Source: Pirellulales bacterium (lineage in GTDB: Bacteria > Planctomycetota > Planctomycetia > Pirellulales > Lacipirellulaceae). Taken from it: DNA of 64,000 nt. Numbering within the stretch: position 1 is the stretch's first letter; each line of letters opens with the position of its first letter. The position numbers and the translations under genes were made by a program. Location of the stretch: assembly GCA_022448265.1 (NCBI GenBank), contig JAKVCC010000003.1, positions 1 to 64,000 on the forward strand, written 5' to 3'. Positions 45,229 to 54,186 of the stretch are shown piece after piece. The notes under the pieces were generated by a model. The model did not search any database. It was not told the origin of the DNA and was given only the letters and a program-made list of their open reading frames with translations.

Positions 45229-47412
45229 ATGCTTCGTGCAACGGCTATTCTCGCTCTTGTGGCTCACATGACCCTCACTGGTACGATCCGCGCCGACGTA
45301 CCTCTGGGTGGCTTTATTCCGCTGGTGGGCATCGGCATGACCAATGAATTCAAGACCATCGAGGAAATTGACTTGGGCGGAATACCGTTTATTGCGGATC
45401 CCAGTGTCGCGCCAGGGGGACCTCTACTTGGGGTAGGTGGAACTCCCTACTTTGATCTAGCGCTGCTGGATACAGGGGCGGCTACGCACATTCTCACGCA
45501 AGATGCCTTTAACGGTTTTGACCTACTTGGTAACGGCATGCGGGGAACCAACATCCAGCCAGTGGGAGGCGCAACAGGGATCATTGATCTGGAGATCAAC
45601 GATGCAGGAGGCATCTACGCATCTGGGCTAGGCGACCGCACTGCTGCGGGGACCCAATTGGGACTCGCAAGCTCGAAGCTCCGCGGGCAAACAAGTGTTG
45701 CCACACTTACGGCCCCCGCCGAATGGACGCTCCCCAATATCCTCGGCCTGCCGATGGCCGCCCAACACGCGATTGCCATTCAAAATAGCGATCCGCAAAT
45801 CTTTCATCATCAGGGACGCACGGTCCGCACACCGCAAGTAAATTTTCATGATCTGGGTTCGGGCGGTGGCGGAATTGTGCGCCGCGCACCGCTGAAACTC
45901 CATCCAGGCATCGGTTTTATACAAGGCCCGCAATACGTGTTCAACCTCGCTTTTGATTCTATTTTGAGCGGTGGCGGAATCGCGATCCACGATGATCCTG
46001 CGTCACCGTCGGTTATCATAGACACCAACGGAAATGGGGGTGGATTGTACATCGAAATTGATCTGACTCATGGCGCGAACGCGCTCCAAGACAAAGAAGT
46101 CCTATTCGATACCGGAGCCGACCTGACGGTGGTGAGTCAGATCACCGCAGCTCGGCTGGGATACGATCCGGTTCTCGACACGCCCGATTTTGTTCTGGAA
46201 GTGGAGGGCTCAGGCGGCGTTGTCAGTGGCATTCCTGGCTTCTACTTAGATGAGCTGAATATCGATACCGTGGGTGGCTCCTTCACTGTGCACAATGTTC
46301 CAATCGCAGTCTTGGATGTCACCAATCCCAATGAACCCGGCAATACGATCGACGGCATTTTGGGCATGCACTTGTTTACCGGTCGTGATTTGGTGATCGA
46401 TGCCGACGCGTCGGTCGGACAGGGTGGAGCAGGGCCCAGTCTGTACATTAGTGACCCGGTGACGGATTCTCGCTCTTGGGCATCTCCTGCCGCGACCGAA
46501 AACTGGTCGACCTCCGGCAATTGGTCGACCGCGGGTGTACCAACCACAATGTGGGACGTGAACGTTTCCAACGTCTCTGGAGACCCCCAAGTTGCTAGCC
46601 TGACGGAAAATTCGACTGTGTTTCAGCTAGCCGTGTCCGGCGACACGACGGACGCGATGACCGTAGACATCTTGGCAGGCACCACGCTCACAACCTTTGG
46701 AGAAACCAAAATCGCAGACGGAGGGCGCGTGCAACTCCACGGCAGCGGCGCGAAAGTCGACGCTCAGTTCATCAACATCGAAGGAGGCACGTTAACTGGA
46801 GAAGGCGACATTTTTGTTGGTTCCGGGCCCTTGACCGGCGCAGTTCGCAATTTCTCGGGCAGGATCGAACCAGGGCAACAAATTGGAACTCTCAATGTCT
46901 TCGGCGACCTGACCAATCTGGCAGCGGCAGCGATCGCCTTTGATCTAGCGGGCACAGTGCCAGAAACTGACTACGACCAAATTAATGTGGACCGATTTGC
47001 TTTTCTTGCCGGCACACTCGAGGTTGTACTGTCGCCCGGCTTCAGTCCGGTAGTCGGCGATAGTTTTGAGCTGCTGACGGCAGTTGACGGCGTGGTGGGA
47101 GAGTTCGACACACTGCAATTGCCCGCCGGTTTTACCTGGAATGTTGGGTATTCTGCAAATAGTCTTGTATTGGAGGTCCTTCACTTAGGATCTCCAGGCG
47201 ACTTTAACGACGACGGAAATGTTAATAGCGCCGACCTGGCGATCTGGCAAAACGACTTTGGCAACCCCTACCATGGTGTCAAATTTTTGAACTGGCAAAG
47301 GAACTACCAAGGCAGCGCAGCGGCCGAAACGCAAGCAGTCCCTGAGCCAGGGCCTTTGCCGCTGATACTGCTGGGACTAATCTTCAGGCCACGCCTACGA
47401 AGGTGGCGGTAA
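45229..47412 (+). CDS. Exported two-DTG aspartic protease-like protein with dockerin-like and PEP-CTERM tail
   Basis: 727 residues with a signal peptide (TAILALVAHMTLTGTIRAD). Two aspartic-protease active-site triads are visible: Asp81 in LALLDTGAATHILT and Asp294 in VLFDTGADLTVVS, 213 residues apart, each followed by a hydrophobic-Gly strand (LPNILGLP and IDGILGMHLF). This bilobed layout recalls pepsin rather than the single-DTG retropepsin dimer. From about 410 to 640 a beta-rich repeat region follows (GNWSTAGVPTTMWDVNVSNV, LTGEGDIFVGSG). A half-dockerin-like loop (GDFNDDGNVNSADLAIWQND) and PEP-CTERM (VPEPGPLPLI to RLRRWR) end it. Inferred: a surface-anchored protease; activity untested. 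Confidence 0.83.
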   Translation: MLRATAILALVAHMTLTGTIRADVPLGGFIPLVGIGMTNEFKTIEEIDLGGIPFIADPSVAPGGPLLGVGGTPYFDLALLDTGAATHILTQDAFNGFDLLGNGMRGTNIQPVGGATGIIDLEINDAGGIYASGLGDRTAAGTQLGLASSKLRGQTSVATLTAPAEWTLPNILGLPMAAQHAIAIQNSDPQIFHHQGRTVRTPQVNFHDLGSGGGGIVRRAPLKLHPGIGFIQGPQYVFNLAFDSILSGGGIAIHDDPASPSVIIDTNGNGGGLYIEIDLTHGANALQDKEVLFDTGADLTVVSQITAARLGYDPVLDTPDFVLEVEGSGGVVSGIPGFYLDELNIDTVGGSFTVHNVPIAVLDVTNPNEPGNTIDGILGMHLFTGRDLVIDADASVGQGGAGPSLYISDPVTDSRSWASPAATENWSTSGNWSTAGVPTTMWDVNVSNVSGDPQVASLTENSTVFQLAVSGDTTDAMTVDILAGTTLTTFGETKIADGGRVQLHGSGAKVDAQFINIEGGTLTGEGDIFVGSGPLTGAVRNFSGRIEPGQQIGTLNVFGDLTNLAAAAIAFDLAGTVPETDYDQINVDRFAFLAGTLEVVLSPGFSPVVGDSFELLTAVDGVVGEFDTLQLPAGFTWNVGYSANSLVLEVLHLGSPGDFNDDGNVNSADLAIWQNDFGNPYHGVKFLNWQRNYQGSAAAETQAVPEPGPLPLILLGLIFRPRLRRWR

Positions 47413-47655
47413 GCGGATTTTACGCCAAGTGTGTTAGGCTTCCTGCTTTCGGAAAGATCCGGACTCTCGGACAGCAGCGCAACCGGAGACTTGCTATCTT
47501 GATCCGGGCGAGGATGAATTGCCATGTTCCATCCAAGCAAAACGGGCACCGATAAGTTATGATACAAAGAGACGTTATCCAATCGGCTGTGCCAATATGC
47601 CTTGCTGTCGGCCGTGCCGGCATCGTCAATGTGTTGCTTTAAAGAAAGACCTTGA

Positions 47656-48555
47656 TTGTCCGAGCCACCTGCTAAGCCTGAGGTGTCTTCAATCGCGCGA
47701 AGGGAGTTTCTGCAGCGCGTACTTAAAGGCACGTTACTGGGCGCTTCAGCTGGCCTGGGCTACGCCTACGGCTTCGAGCCGCATTGGATTGAAGTCGTGG
47801 AACGATCGCTGCCGATCGACCGTTTGCCAGAGCCGCTTGTCGGACGCCGGTTGGTGCAGTTGAGCGACCTTCATGTCGGCGATGCAGTGAATCGCGACTA
47901 TATTACCAGCGCAGTGACAAGCGTCGCCGATCTGGAGCCGGACCTGATTGTCATTACAGGTGACTTCATGACCTGCGATGAAAATGAGCAGCTGAACCAG
48001 GTGGAAGAGGTCCTGTCTAGGTTGCCTGCCGCTCCATTGGGCCGTTTTGGCATTCTGGGAAATCACGACTACGGCCGCACTCACAACCGACCAGTTCCTG
48101 CTAGGGAACTGACCCAAGCCATGGAAAACCTTGGCATTCGCATGCTGCGTAACGAAGTGGCCGACACCAATGGCCTGCAGATTGCTGGTGTCGATGATCT
48201 ATTGGCCGGGTACTGCCTGCCCAGCCCGACGCTAGCCGAACTGGACTTGTCGCGCGCGGCGCTGATGCTCTGCCATAATCCGGATGCTATGGACCATCCC
48301 ATTTGGCTGGAATATCGTGGCTGGATTCTTTCGGGGCATACCCATGGCGGGCAATGTCGTTTGCCATGGCTAGGGCCTCCGGTGATTCCAGTCCGCAACA
48401 GACGTTATACGTCGGGCGAGATCCGCCTCACAGGCGATCGGCACCTCTACATCAATCGGGGCCTGGGACATACGCACCGCATCCGGTTCAATTGTCGTCC
48501 GGAAATCACGGTATTCACATTGCAGCGCAACGGAACAGCAGCGCCACACGTGTAA
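47656..48555 (+). CDS. Metallophosphoesterase with Tat-like N-terminus
   Basis: 299 residues from TTG 47656. A twin-arginine-like start (IARREFLQRVLKGTLLGASA) precedes the calcineurin-type phosphoesterase domain with all metal motifs: LSDLHVG, ITGDFM, GNHDYG, LCHNPD and SGHTHGGQ. This resembles the YkuE/LpxG-type branch, whose members hydrolyse phosphodiesters of lipid precursors such as UDP-2,3-diacylglucosamine. The substrate here is not certain. The protein probably acts at the membrane or in the periplasm. The neighbouring Lnt gene, 122 bases downstream, also works in envelope biogenesis. Confidence 0.87.
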   Translation: MSEPPAKPEVSSIARREFLQRVLKGTLLGASAGLGYAYGFEPHWIEVVERSLPIDRLPEPLVGRRLVQLSDLHVGDAVNRDYITSAVTSVADLEPDLIVITGDFMTCDENEQLNQVEEVLSRLPAAPLGRFGILGNHDYGRTHNRPVPARELTQAMENLGIRMLRNEVADTNGLQIAGVDDLLAGYCLPSPTLAELDLSRAALMLCHNPDAMDHPIWLEYRGWILSGHTHGGQCRLPWLGPPVIPVRNRRYTSGEIRLTGDRHLYINRGLGHTHRIRFNCRPEITVFTLQRNGTAAPHV

Positions 48556-48677
48556 GGGTTTACCCTTATTCCAAATCTTCGTTGCGATTTCTGCTCGCCC
48601 GTGCAGGCACCTTTGCGAAATGCGGCCCGTGACTACTGCTCTGGCCAAACTTTTGACACCAACGTAACTTGGGCTGC

Positions 48678-50393
48678 ATGTCTGCCCCTTCCGAAGCGCT
48701 CAACGATTCTCGATCAGGTTTGCTCCGCTGGGCAGTGGCCGGAAGCGTACTGGTTTGGCTAGCATTTCCCCCAGTGGGGTGGAGCTACCTGGCCTGGCTT
48801 GGGCCAGTGCTGTGGTTGCGTTGGATCGGCGCAGCGGATCTGCCTGGTTCGCGTCCCTATGGAGTATTGTGGCTAGCAGGTCTGGTCTTCTGGCTGCTTG
48901 CCGTGCATTGGATCCGTTTGCCCCACCCGCTGAATTACATAGCTTGGATTTCTCTTGCCGCATATTTGGGCGCTTACCTTCCAGTTTTCGTGGCGCTGTC
49001 CCGTGTGGGCGTGAAGAACTGTGGCCTACCTCTGTGGTTGGTTGCCCCGGTCGTGTGGACCGGACTCGATTGGCTCCGCGGGCATCTTATGACAGGTTTC
49101 TTGATGGGGTCGCTGGCGCACACGCAAGTTGGCCTTCCCGTGATGATTCAGATTGCTGATCTGGGGGGCGAGTACGTCGTCACTTTTTTGATCGTGCTGG
49201 TTGCAGCGGGTATCACGCAAGTCATGGTAGATCACGCCTTGGTGCTGCGAGGGCAATGGCGCCCCCTGCTGGCCTTGCTGCCCGGGTTCGTCGCAATAGT
49301 CGCAGCGATTGTGTACGGACACATGCAGAGCGTGGATATCGGCCTCCGTCAAAAAGGTGCGTCCGGCCCGCGTGTCGCTCTTATCCAAGGCCATACCCGG
49401 GCCGACTGGAAGTACAACCCGGACCGTAAGCGCACGATCATGGAAGAACACCGGCGGCTGTCGCTCGAAGCTGTGCGCGATGCGCAGGATCACCCTGTCG
49501 ATCTGATCATCTGGCCAGAAACGGCCTTTCGCGAGGCCCTCGCGACGGTTGAAGAAGGCTACCAGGTGCCGCCACATATCGATCCAGACAATCTAATAGT
49601 CGCAACGAACAAACTAGCCGAACTTGCTCGTCAGTTGAATGCAGGGCTCCTGGTCGGCATTGAACACTACCACCTCTCTGGCGCTGCCAATGGCCGCCCC
49701 CAAGTGGCTGTGTTCAATTCCTCTGCACTAGTAGATCGGCAGGGAATGGTTCGCGGCACCTACGACAAAATGCATCGGGTACTCTTGGGCGAGTACGTGC
49801 CATTTTCGGATTGGTTGCCGTTTTTAGACCAGCTAACGCCGATCACTGGCGCCATCGACCCTGGGAAGCGCCCCGTAGCCATGCAGCTCGACAACGTGGT
49901 GTACGCAACCAACATTTGCTACGAAACAGTCGTTCCTCACTTGATTCGACGTCATGTTGTTGAGCTTACCAATGCCGGAAAAACGCCCGACGTGTTGGTC
50001 AACTTGACCAACGACGCCTGGTTCTGGGGATCCAGCGAACTGGACATGCATCTGGCCTGCGGCGTGTTTCGGGCGGTGGAGATGCGCAGGCCGATGGTGA
50101 TTGCCGCCAATGGGGGGCTGTCGGCGCACATCAATCCTTATGGCACGGTAGTACAAAAAACTCCCCGCCAGCAAACCGCTACGCTACTAGTCGACCTCAA
50201 GATTCCCGCGCGCGCGGGCAGCCGCCAGCACAACAATCCGTACCCAAGCGCTTACGCCGCCTATGGTGACTGGTTTGCAATCGCTTGTGTGGTATGCTGT
50301 GTGGCTCTAGCCGCACAGCCGTTTTGCCGCGCGAAACGTGGCGCGCCACCAGCAGCACTCTACGGCAGCCCGGCTAAGGAACCCTCGGCGTGA
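48678..50393 (+). CDS. lnt: Apolipoprotein N-acyltransferase
   Basis: 571 residues with about seven membrane helices in the N-terminal 220, then a carbon-nitrogen-hydrolase domain with the complete catalytic triad: Glu in IIWPETAFREAL, Lys in GTYDKMHRVLLGEYVPF, and Cys in NICYETVVPHLI. It transfers the third acyl chain to the N-terminal cysteine of lipoproteins on the periplasmic face of the inner membrane, fitting the lipoproteins encoded elsewhere in the window. ATG 48678 was preferred to a TTG nine bases earlier. The C-terminus has an extra membrane helix (WFAIACVVCCVALAAQPF), which is typical. Confidence 0.93.
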   Translation: MSAPSEALNDSRSGLLRWAVAGSVLVWLAFPPVGWSYLAWLGPVLWLRWIGAADLPGSRPYGVLWLAGLVFWLLAVHWIRLPHPLNYIAWISLAAYLGAYLPVFVALSRVGVKNCGLPLWLVAPVVWTGLDWLRGHLMTGFLMGSLAHTQVGLPVMIQIADLGGEYVVTFLIVLVAAGITQVMVDHALVLRGQWRPLLALLPGFVAIVAAIVYGHMQSVDIGLRQKGASGPRVALIQGHTRADWKYNPDRKRTIMEEHRRLSLEAVRDAQDHPVDLIIWPETAFREALATVEEGYQVPPHIDPDNLIVATNKLAELARQLNAGLLVGIEHYHLSGAANGRPQVAVFNSSALVDRQGMVRGTYDKMHRVLLGEYVPFSDWLPFLDQLTPITGAIDPGKRPVAMQLDNVVYATNICYETVVPHLIRRHVVELTNAGKTPDVLVNLTNDAWFWGSSELDMHLACGVFRAVEMRRPMVIAANGGLSAHINPYGTVVQKTPRQQTATLLVDLKIPARAGSRQHNNPYPSAYAAYGDWFAIACVVCCVALAAQPFCRAKRGAPPAALYGSPAKEPSA

Positions 50394-50605
50394 CCGGTTT
50401 TCCACGGGAGATCGCTACTTGCGGCGAGGACTCGGATACGTCGCTTACGCCACAGTCAATAGAAACCAACCTTTACAACACCTTGCGAACAGCGTGCGGC
50501 ACCGGCAGCAGAGCGTGACGTGACTTGCCTTGGACCCCTGTGGCAATGCGGCTCAGAACCTTTGCTCGCAAAGGCGTTTCTGTTGGCCAGGGCGCTGATT
50601 TTCTG

Positions 50606-50639
50606 AAATCTGCAATCCCCAGTCCGCAATCCTAATTCC
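50606..50639. repeat. Short dispersed repeat of the CGCAATCC type
   Basis: AAATCTGCAATCCCCAGTCC followed by GCAATCCTAATTCC belongs to a repeat style (AATCCGCAATCC units) that I have seen scattered through planctomycete intergenic DNA. The core CGCAATCC (50625-50632) also occurs inside rsmD in this window. Confidence 0.4.
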
Positions 50640-50649
50640 AACCTGACCC

Positions 50650-52428
50650 ATGTCTGTCGTTTTACAATTGCAGAACGCTTTCAAGCGATACGGCGAGCAA
50701 GAACTTCTCGATGGGGCCAGTTGTGCCCTGGCCGACGATCAAAAAGTCGGACTAATCGGCCGCAACGGCGCCGGAAAAAGCACCCTCTGCCAAGTCCTCC
50801 TGGGCGACGAAGGGCTTGATGCGGGTGAGGTGGTTCGCAGCCGCAAATTGCGCCTCGGGTACTTGCGCCAACATGATCCCTTTCACGACGGCGAAACGGT
50901 CCTCGGATTCCTCAAGCGCGACAGCGGCCAGGCCGAATGGCGGTGCGGTGAGATCGCCTGGCAGTTTCAGCTGCCTGACGCGATGCTCGACCGCGAGGCC
51001 CATGAACTCTCTGGGGGCTGGCAAACTCGCGTGAAGCTGGCTGCTTTACTGCTGCACGACCCCAATCTTCTCATCCTGGACGAACCGACCAACTTTCTTG
51101 ATCTGCGCACGCAGATGCTGCTCGAAGAGTTTTTGTATAACTTTCGCGGTGGATGCCTAATCGTTTCCCATGACCGCGCTTTTCTTAAACGGACCTGCAA
51201 CCATACGCTGCAGATTTCTCGCGGCAAGTTGACGATGTTTCCCGGCGACGTCGACTCCTACCTGGAGAACCTCGCCGAGCGCCGCGAACACGATCTGCGC
51301 GTCAATGCCGCAACGCTCACCAAGCGTAAACAACTCGAAACCTTTATCAACAAGAATCGGGCGAACGCCAACACGGCCAGTCAAGCCCGTAACAAGGCGA
51401 AACAGCTCGAGAGGTTGAACCTAGTTGCCGTGCAAGGCGAAGAAGCCACCGTCAGATTTGGTTTTCCGGTAGTCGACGCCCGCCAAGGCTGCGCCGTGCG
51501 GACCGAGCAATTAGAAATTGGCTATCCGGACAATTCCGTGGCTTCCCAAATCCAGCTTGAAGTTGATCATGGCTCGCGAGTCGGCATTGTCGGTGACAAC
51601 GGCCAAGGCAAGACAACATTTTTGCGCACTATTTGCGATTCGCTCCCCCCTTTAGGCGGCGACCTCAAGTGGGGCTTTGGCTGTCAGGTCGGGATTTACG
51701 CCCAGCACGTTTACTCGACGCTCCCCGATAGACAAACGGTGGAGGATTATCTCGATCGGCAAGCGGCTCCAGGCACCACCATTCAGCAACTCAAAGACGT
51801 CGCTGGCAGTTTTTTGTTTAGCGGCGATTTAGTCGAAAAACGCATCCAGGTGCTCAGCGGCGGCGAACGGGCCCGACTGGTACTGGCCGGGTTGCTCTTG
51901 CAGCGCCACAACGTACTGATTCTCGATGAGCCGGGTAATCACCTCGACGTCGAAACTGTCGAGGCGCTGGCCGACGCCTTGTGTCGCTATCAGGGCACCG
52001 TCCTGTTTACCAGCCATGATCGGCATTTTATGCACCGCGTGGCCACAGCCGTGATCGAAGTGCGAGATGGCTGCGTGATGAGCTATCCAGCCAGTTACGA
52101 CGACTATGTTTATCGAGTGCGCAAAGAGCTCGAAGCAGGCCTGCGGGCTGAGCACACCATCCGCGGTGCGCCCGCACCGGCAGCTGGTACCAGCGCGCGA
52201 AAAAAGGGCGGCCGCGAGGAGCGTGATTTGCAAAAACAACTCAAAGCCGTGGAGCGCAAGATTGCCCGGCTCGACGACGAAAAAAAGTCGCTCCACGACG
52301 GCCTCCTCACCGCAACCGGAATTAAGGATGCCCAGCAATTACACGAACAGACGACTGCACTCTCCGAGGAAGTACAGCAGCTAGAAGAGCAATGGCTGGA
52401 GATCTACCAAGCCCTCGAAGGGGAGTGA
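50650..52428 (+). CDS. ABC-F family ATPase
   Basis: 592 residues, two ABC domains and no membrane segment. Domain 1: GRNGAGKST, LSGGWQTRVKLAALL, LILDEPTNFLD. Domain 2: GDNGQGKTT, LSGGERARLVLAGLL and LILDEPGNHLD, where Gly replaces the usual Thr of DEPTNHLD. The interdomain linker (ERREHDLRVNAATLTKRKQL to NKAKQLERLN) is the P-site tRNA-interaction region of ABC-F proteins, and the C-terminus is a coiled coil (KQLKAVERKIARLDDEKKSL) as in Uup. Known of the family: they bind the ribosomal E site and relieve translation stalls. The exact subfamily is not certain. Confidence 0.92.
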   Translation: MSVVLQLQNAFKRYGEQELLDGASCALADDQKVGLIGRNGAGKSTLCQVLLGDEGLDAGEVVRSRKLRLGYLRQHDPFHDGETVLGFLKRDSGQAEWRCGEIAWQFQLPDAMLDREAHELSGGWQTRVKLAALLLHDPNLLILDEPTNFLDLRTQMLLEEFLYNFRGGCLIVSHDRAFLKRTCNHTLQISRGKLTMFPGDVDSYLENLAERREHDLRVNAATLTKRKQLETFINKNRANANTASQARNKAKQLERLNLVAVQGEEATVRFGFPVVDARQGCAVRTEQLEIGYPDNSVASQIQLEVDHGSRVGIVGDNGQGKTTFLRTICDSLPPLGGDLKWGFGCQVGIYAQHVYSTLPDRQTVEDYLDRQAAPGTTIQQLKDVAGSFLFSGDLVEKRIQVLSGGERARLVLAGLLLQRHNVLILDEPGNHLDVETVEALADALCRYQGTVLFTSHDRHFMHRVATAVIEVRDGCVMSYPASYDDYVYRVRKELEAGLRAEHTIRGAPAPAAGTSARKKGGREERDLQKQLKAVERKIARLDDEKKSLHDGLLTATGIKDAQQLHEQTTALSEEVQQLEEQWLEIYQALEGE

Positions 52429-52865
52429 AAAGAGAGGCGCATCACCAATCTTGCGAATCGGTAATTGGCACACTTTCCTGTTGTCCCGCCAGCTACAGCA
52501 ACCTTGATTAATGGGTGCCCGATTTATGGGTATCCGCATTGTTGTGTTTTATCCAGTCAGCAGGCCGCCACAAAGGACATCCACCAACGCGCCCGCAAAG
52601 GCCAATGCCTGTGGATATCCAGCGCCCTTCACTGACACTCCGCGCGTTTGTTATAGAAATGCTGGGAACTACCTGGCACACGAACGAGCGACAATATACG
52701 ACCTGCACTTCACCGACTTCGAAATCAAGGAAATTAAAGCACGCGTTGACCGCGAGGGCCAACTATGTATAGAACTCCTGAGCGAGTGTCTGCCGTGACC
52801 ATCTATTGCAAAGTTTCGGCAATTCTTCTCGGCTCGCCCCCAGAAGGGCCTAACGCACGTGCAAG
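52429..52865. other. Intergenic region with a possible dispersed repeat
   Basis: 437 bases. The segment near 52620-52665 (TTCACTGACACTCCGCGCGT and onward), read on the minus strand, encodes NARSVSEG, a signature I associate with a short repeat found between genes in many planctomycetes. Open frames on both strands here are probably by-products of this repeat. No RNA seen. Confidence 0.4.
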
Positions 52866-53567
52866 TCAGATTTGCTTGCCCCGCCAAACACCCACCACCG
52901 CGGGTGGGTAAGTGCGCACATCCCATCCAGGCCCGTGCTTTTCTTTTTGCACCCCGCCTGGCAAAAAATCAAAATCAAAACGGTCGTCTGCTTCGGCAAT
53001 AACGATACTACCCGGCGGCGCGTGTTGCATAATACTGGCTACCAGCTCGCACATCGCATCGCGGCGATCGACGTAAAAAGTGTAGGGAGGACTGCAGAAC
53101 ACCAGCCAGGGAATTGCCAATTGAGGATCGCGGATTGCGAAATCGTCTTTCTCTTCCACTTCCGGAATCCGCAATCCCACTGCCTTCGTTGGCAAGTCTC
53201 GTTTCGACCACAAAAACGCGCTCGTTGTTAAAAGGGTCGTCCGCTCCTTAAGCCCCAGCGCTGCAATGTTGTCTGCCACCACGCGGGCTGAGGGTACATG
53301 CTTTTCGATGAACGTTGCGCTGACGGCTCCGCGGCTGATGGCTTCCAAGCCAAGCGCTCCTGTGCCAGCGAACAAATCGATCGCGTGACATCCCTCGGCA
53401 TCAGTGGTTACAAGGTTGAAAATCGCCTCCCGTACCCGATCCTTCATGGGCCGCGTTTGGGGGTCTCCGTGATAACGAAGCTTGCTACCGCGAAAGTGAC
53501 CACCGATAATCCGCAGTTCGGTTGCGGCCTGCGGCGTCTCGGTCATTGACTTAGTGGGGCGTTTCAT
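52866..53567 (-). CDS. rsmD: 16S rRNA (guanine966-N2)-methyltransferase RsmD, with an in-frame insert
   Basis: 233 residues from ATG 53567 (ATG 53546 is an alternative). RsmD signatures: LRIIGGHFRGSKL, TRPMKDRVREAIFNLV, motif I AIDLFAGTGALGLEAISRG, then ATFIEKHVPSARVVADNIAA. The catalytic motif is CSPPYTFY (159-162) where most homologues have DPPY. Between SAFLWSKRDLP and the catalytic strand lie about 25 unusual residues (KAVGLRIPEVEEKDDFAIRD then PQLAIPW) that appear to derive from a dispersed nucleotide repeat. Known of the family: methylates G966 of 16S rRNA. Activity may survive the insertion, since the fold motifs on both sides are intact. Confidence 0.88.
   Translation of the reverse strand: MKRPTKSMTETPQAATELRIIGGHFRGSKLRYHGDPQTRPMKDRVREAIFNLVTTDAEGCHAIDLFAGTGALGLEAISRGAVSATFIEKHVPSARVVADNIAALGLKERTTLLTTSAFLWSKRDLPTKAVGLRIPEVEEKDDFAIRDPQLAIPWLVFCSPPYTFYVDRRDAMCELVASIMQHAPPGSIVIAEADDRFDFDFLPGGVQKEKHGPGWDVRTYPPAVVGVWRGKQI
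53120..53180. repeat. Inverted-repeat element inside rsmD
   Basis: GGATTGCG (53132-53139) and CGCAATCC (53170-53177) form a perfect eight-base inverted repeat within the coding region. CGCAATCC also occurs in the intergenic element at 50606-50639. The region encodes residues that appear absent from other RsmD proteins as I remember them. Confidence 0.5.
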
Positions 53568-54186
53568 ATCATTGCTCGTTATTCTTGCCGGATCGCTGGG
53601 TTTACCCGATGGGTCTCGCGCCATACCTTATCACCGGTATTCTGCCACGGCCGGGGGGTTGGTGGGGAGTGGCCTCCAGGATTGGGCGAGCACCCGCCTC
53701 CAAAACTACGCACCCTGGCGCTCACGGGGCTTGCCTAGTAGGCCGGCCCTCGGCGATATGCGGCCACAGCTAAGCGCTTACATCTCTAAGCTCCGGAAAA
53801 CCGTAGGCATCTGCTGCGTTTTTCGAGTCCAAACTGTGGCACTGCCCCGTCGAGAGGGCCGAAGACTCGCTTGACAGCATGCGGGCCACGAAGCTAGTCT
53901 GATAGGCTAGTATTCTTTTTCTCGATGTAGCCTTGGCGGCATATTCTGGATTCCGATACTGGATGGCTCCTGCTGGGCAGGTGTTGCTCCGCGTGTCGTA
54001 ACGCCCTCAACTCCGACAAATCGCTCCTAATTCATTGGGCCCTCGTGCCTGGTAATCAAAATTGTTTCAGCTGCGCTGCGACACGGCTGCTTCGTTCTAA
54101 AAATCTGATCTCAAACCGGCGGACACCCTTCCCACAACGGGAAGCAGGGAGTCTTGCCACCGCGACGTAAAATTGGCAGCAATACT
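53568..54186. other. Intergenic region, no gene seen
   Basis: About 620 bases between divergent rsmD and the LysR-type gene. Short open frames only, with no recognisable product. A promoter for the LysR gene must lie here, but no good -35/-10 pair was found. Confidence 0.4.
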
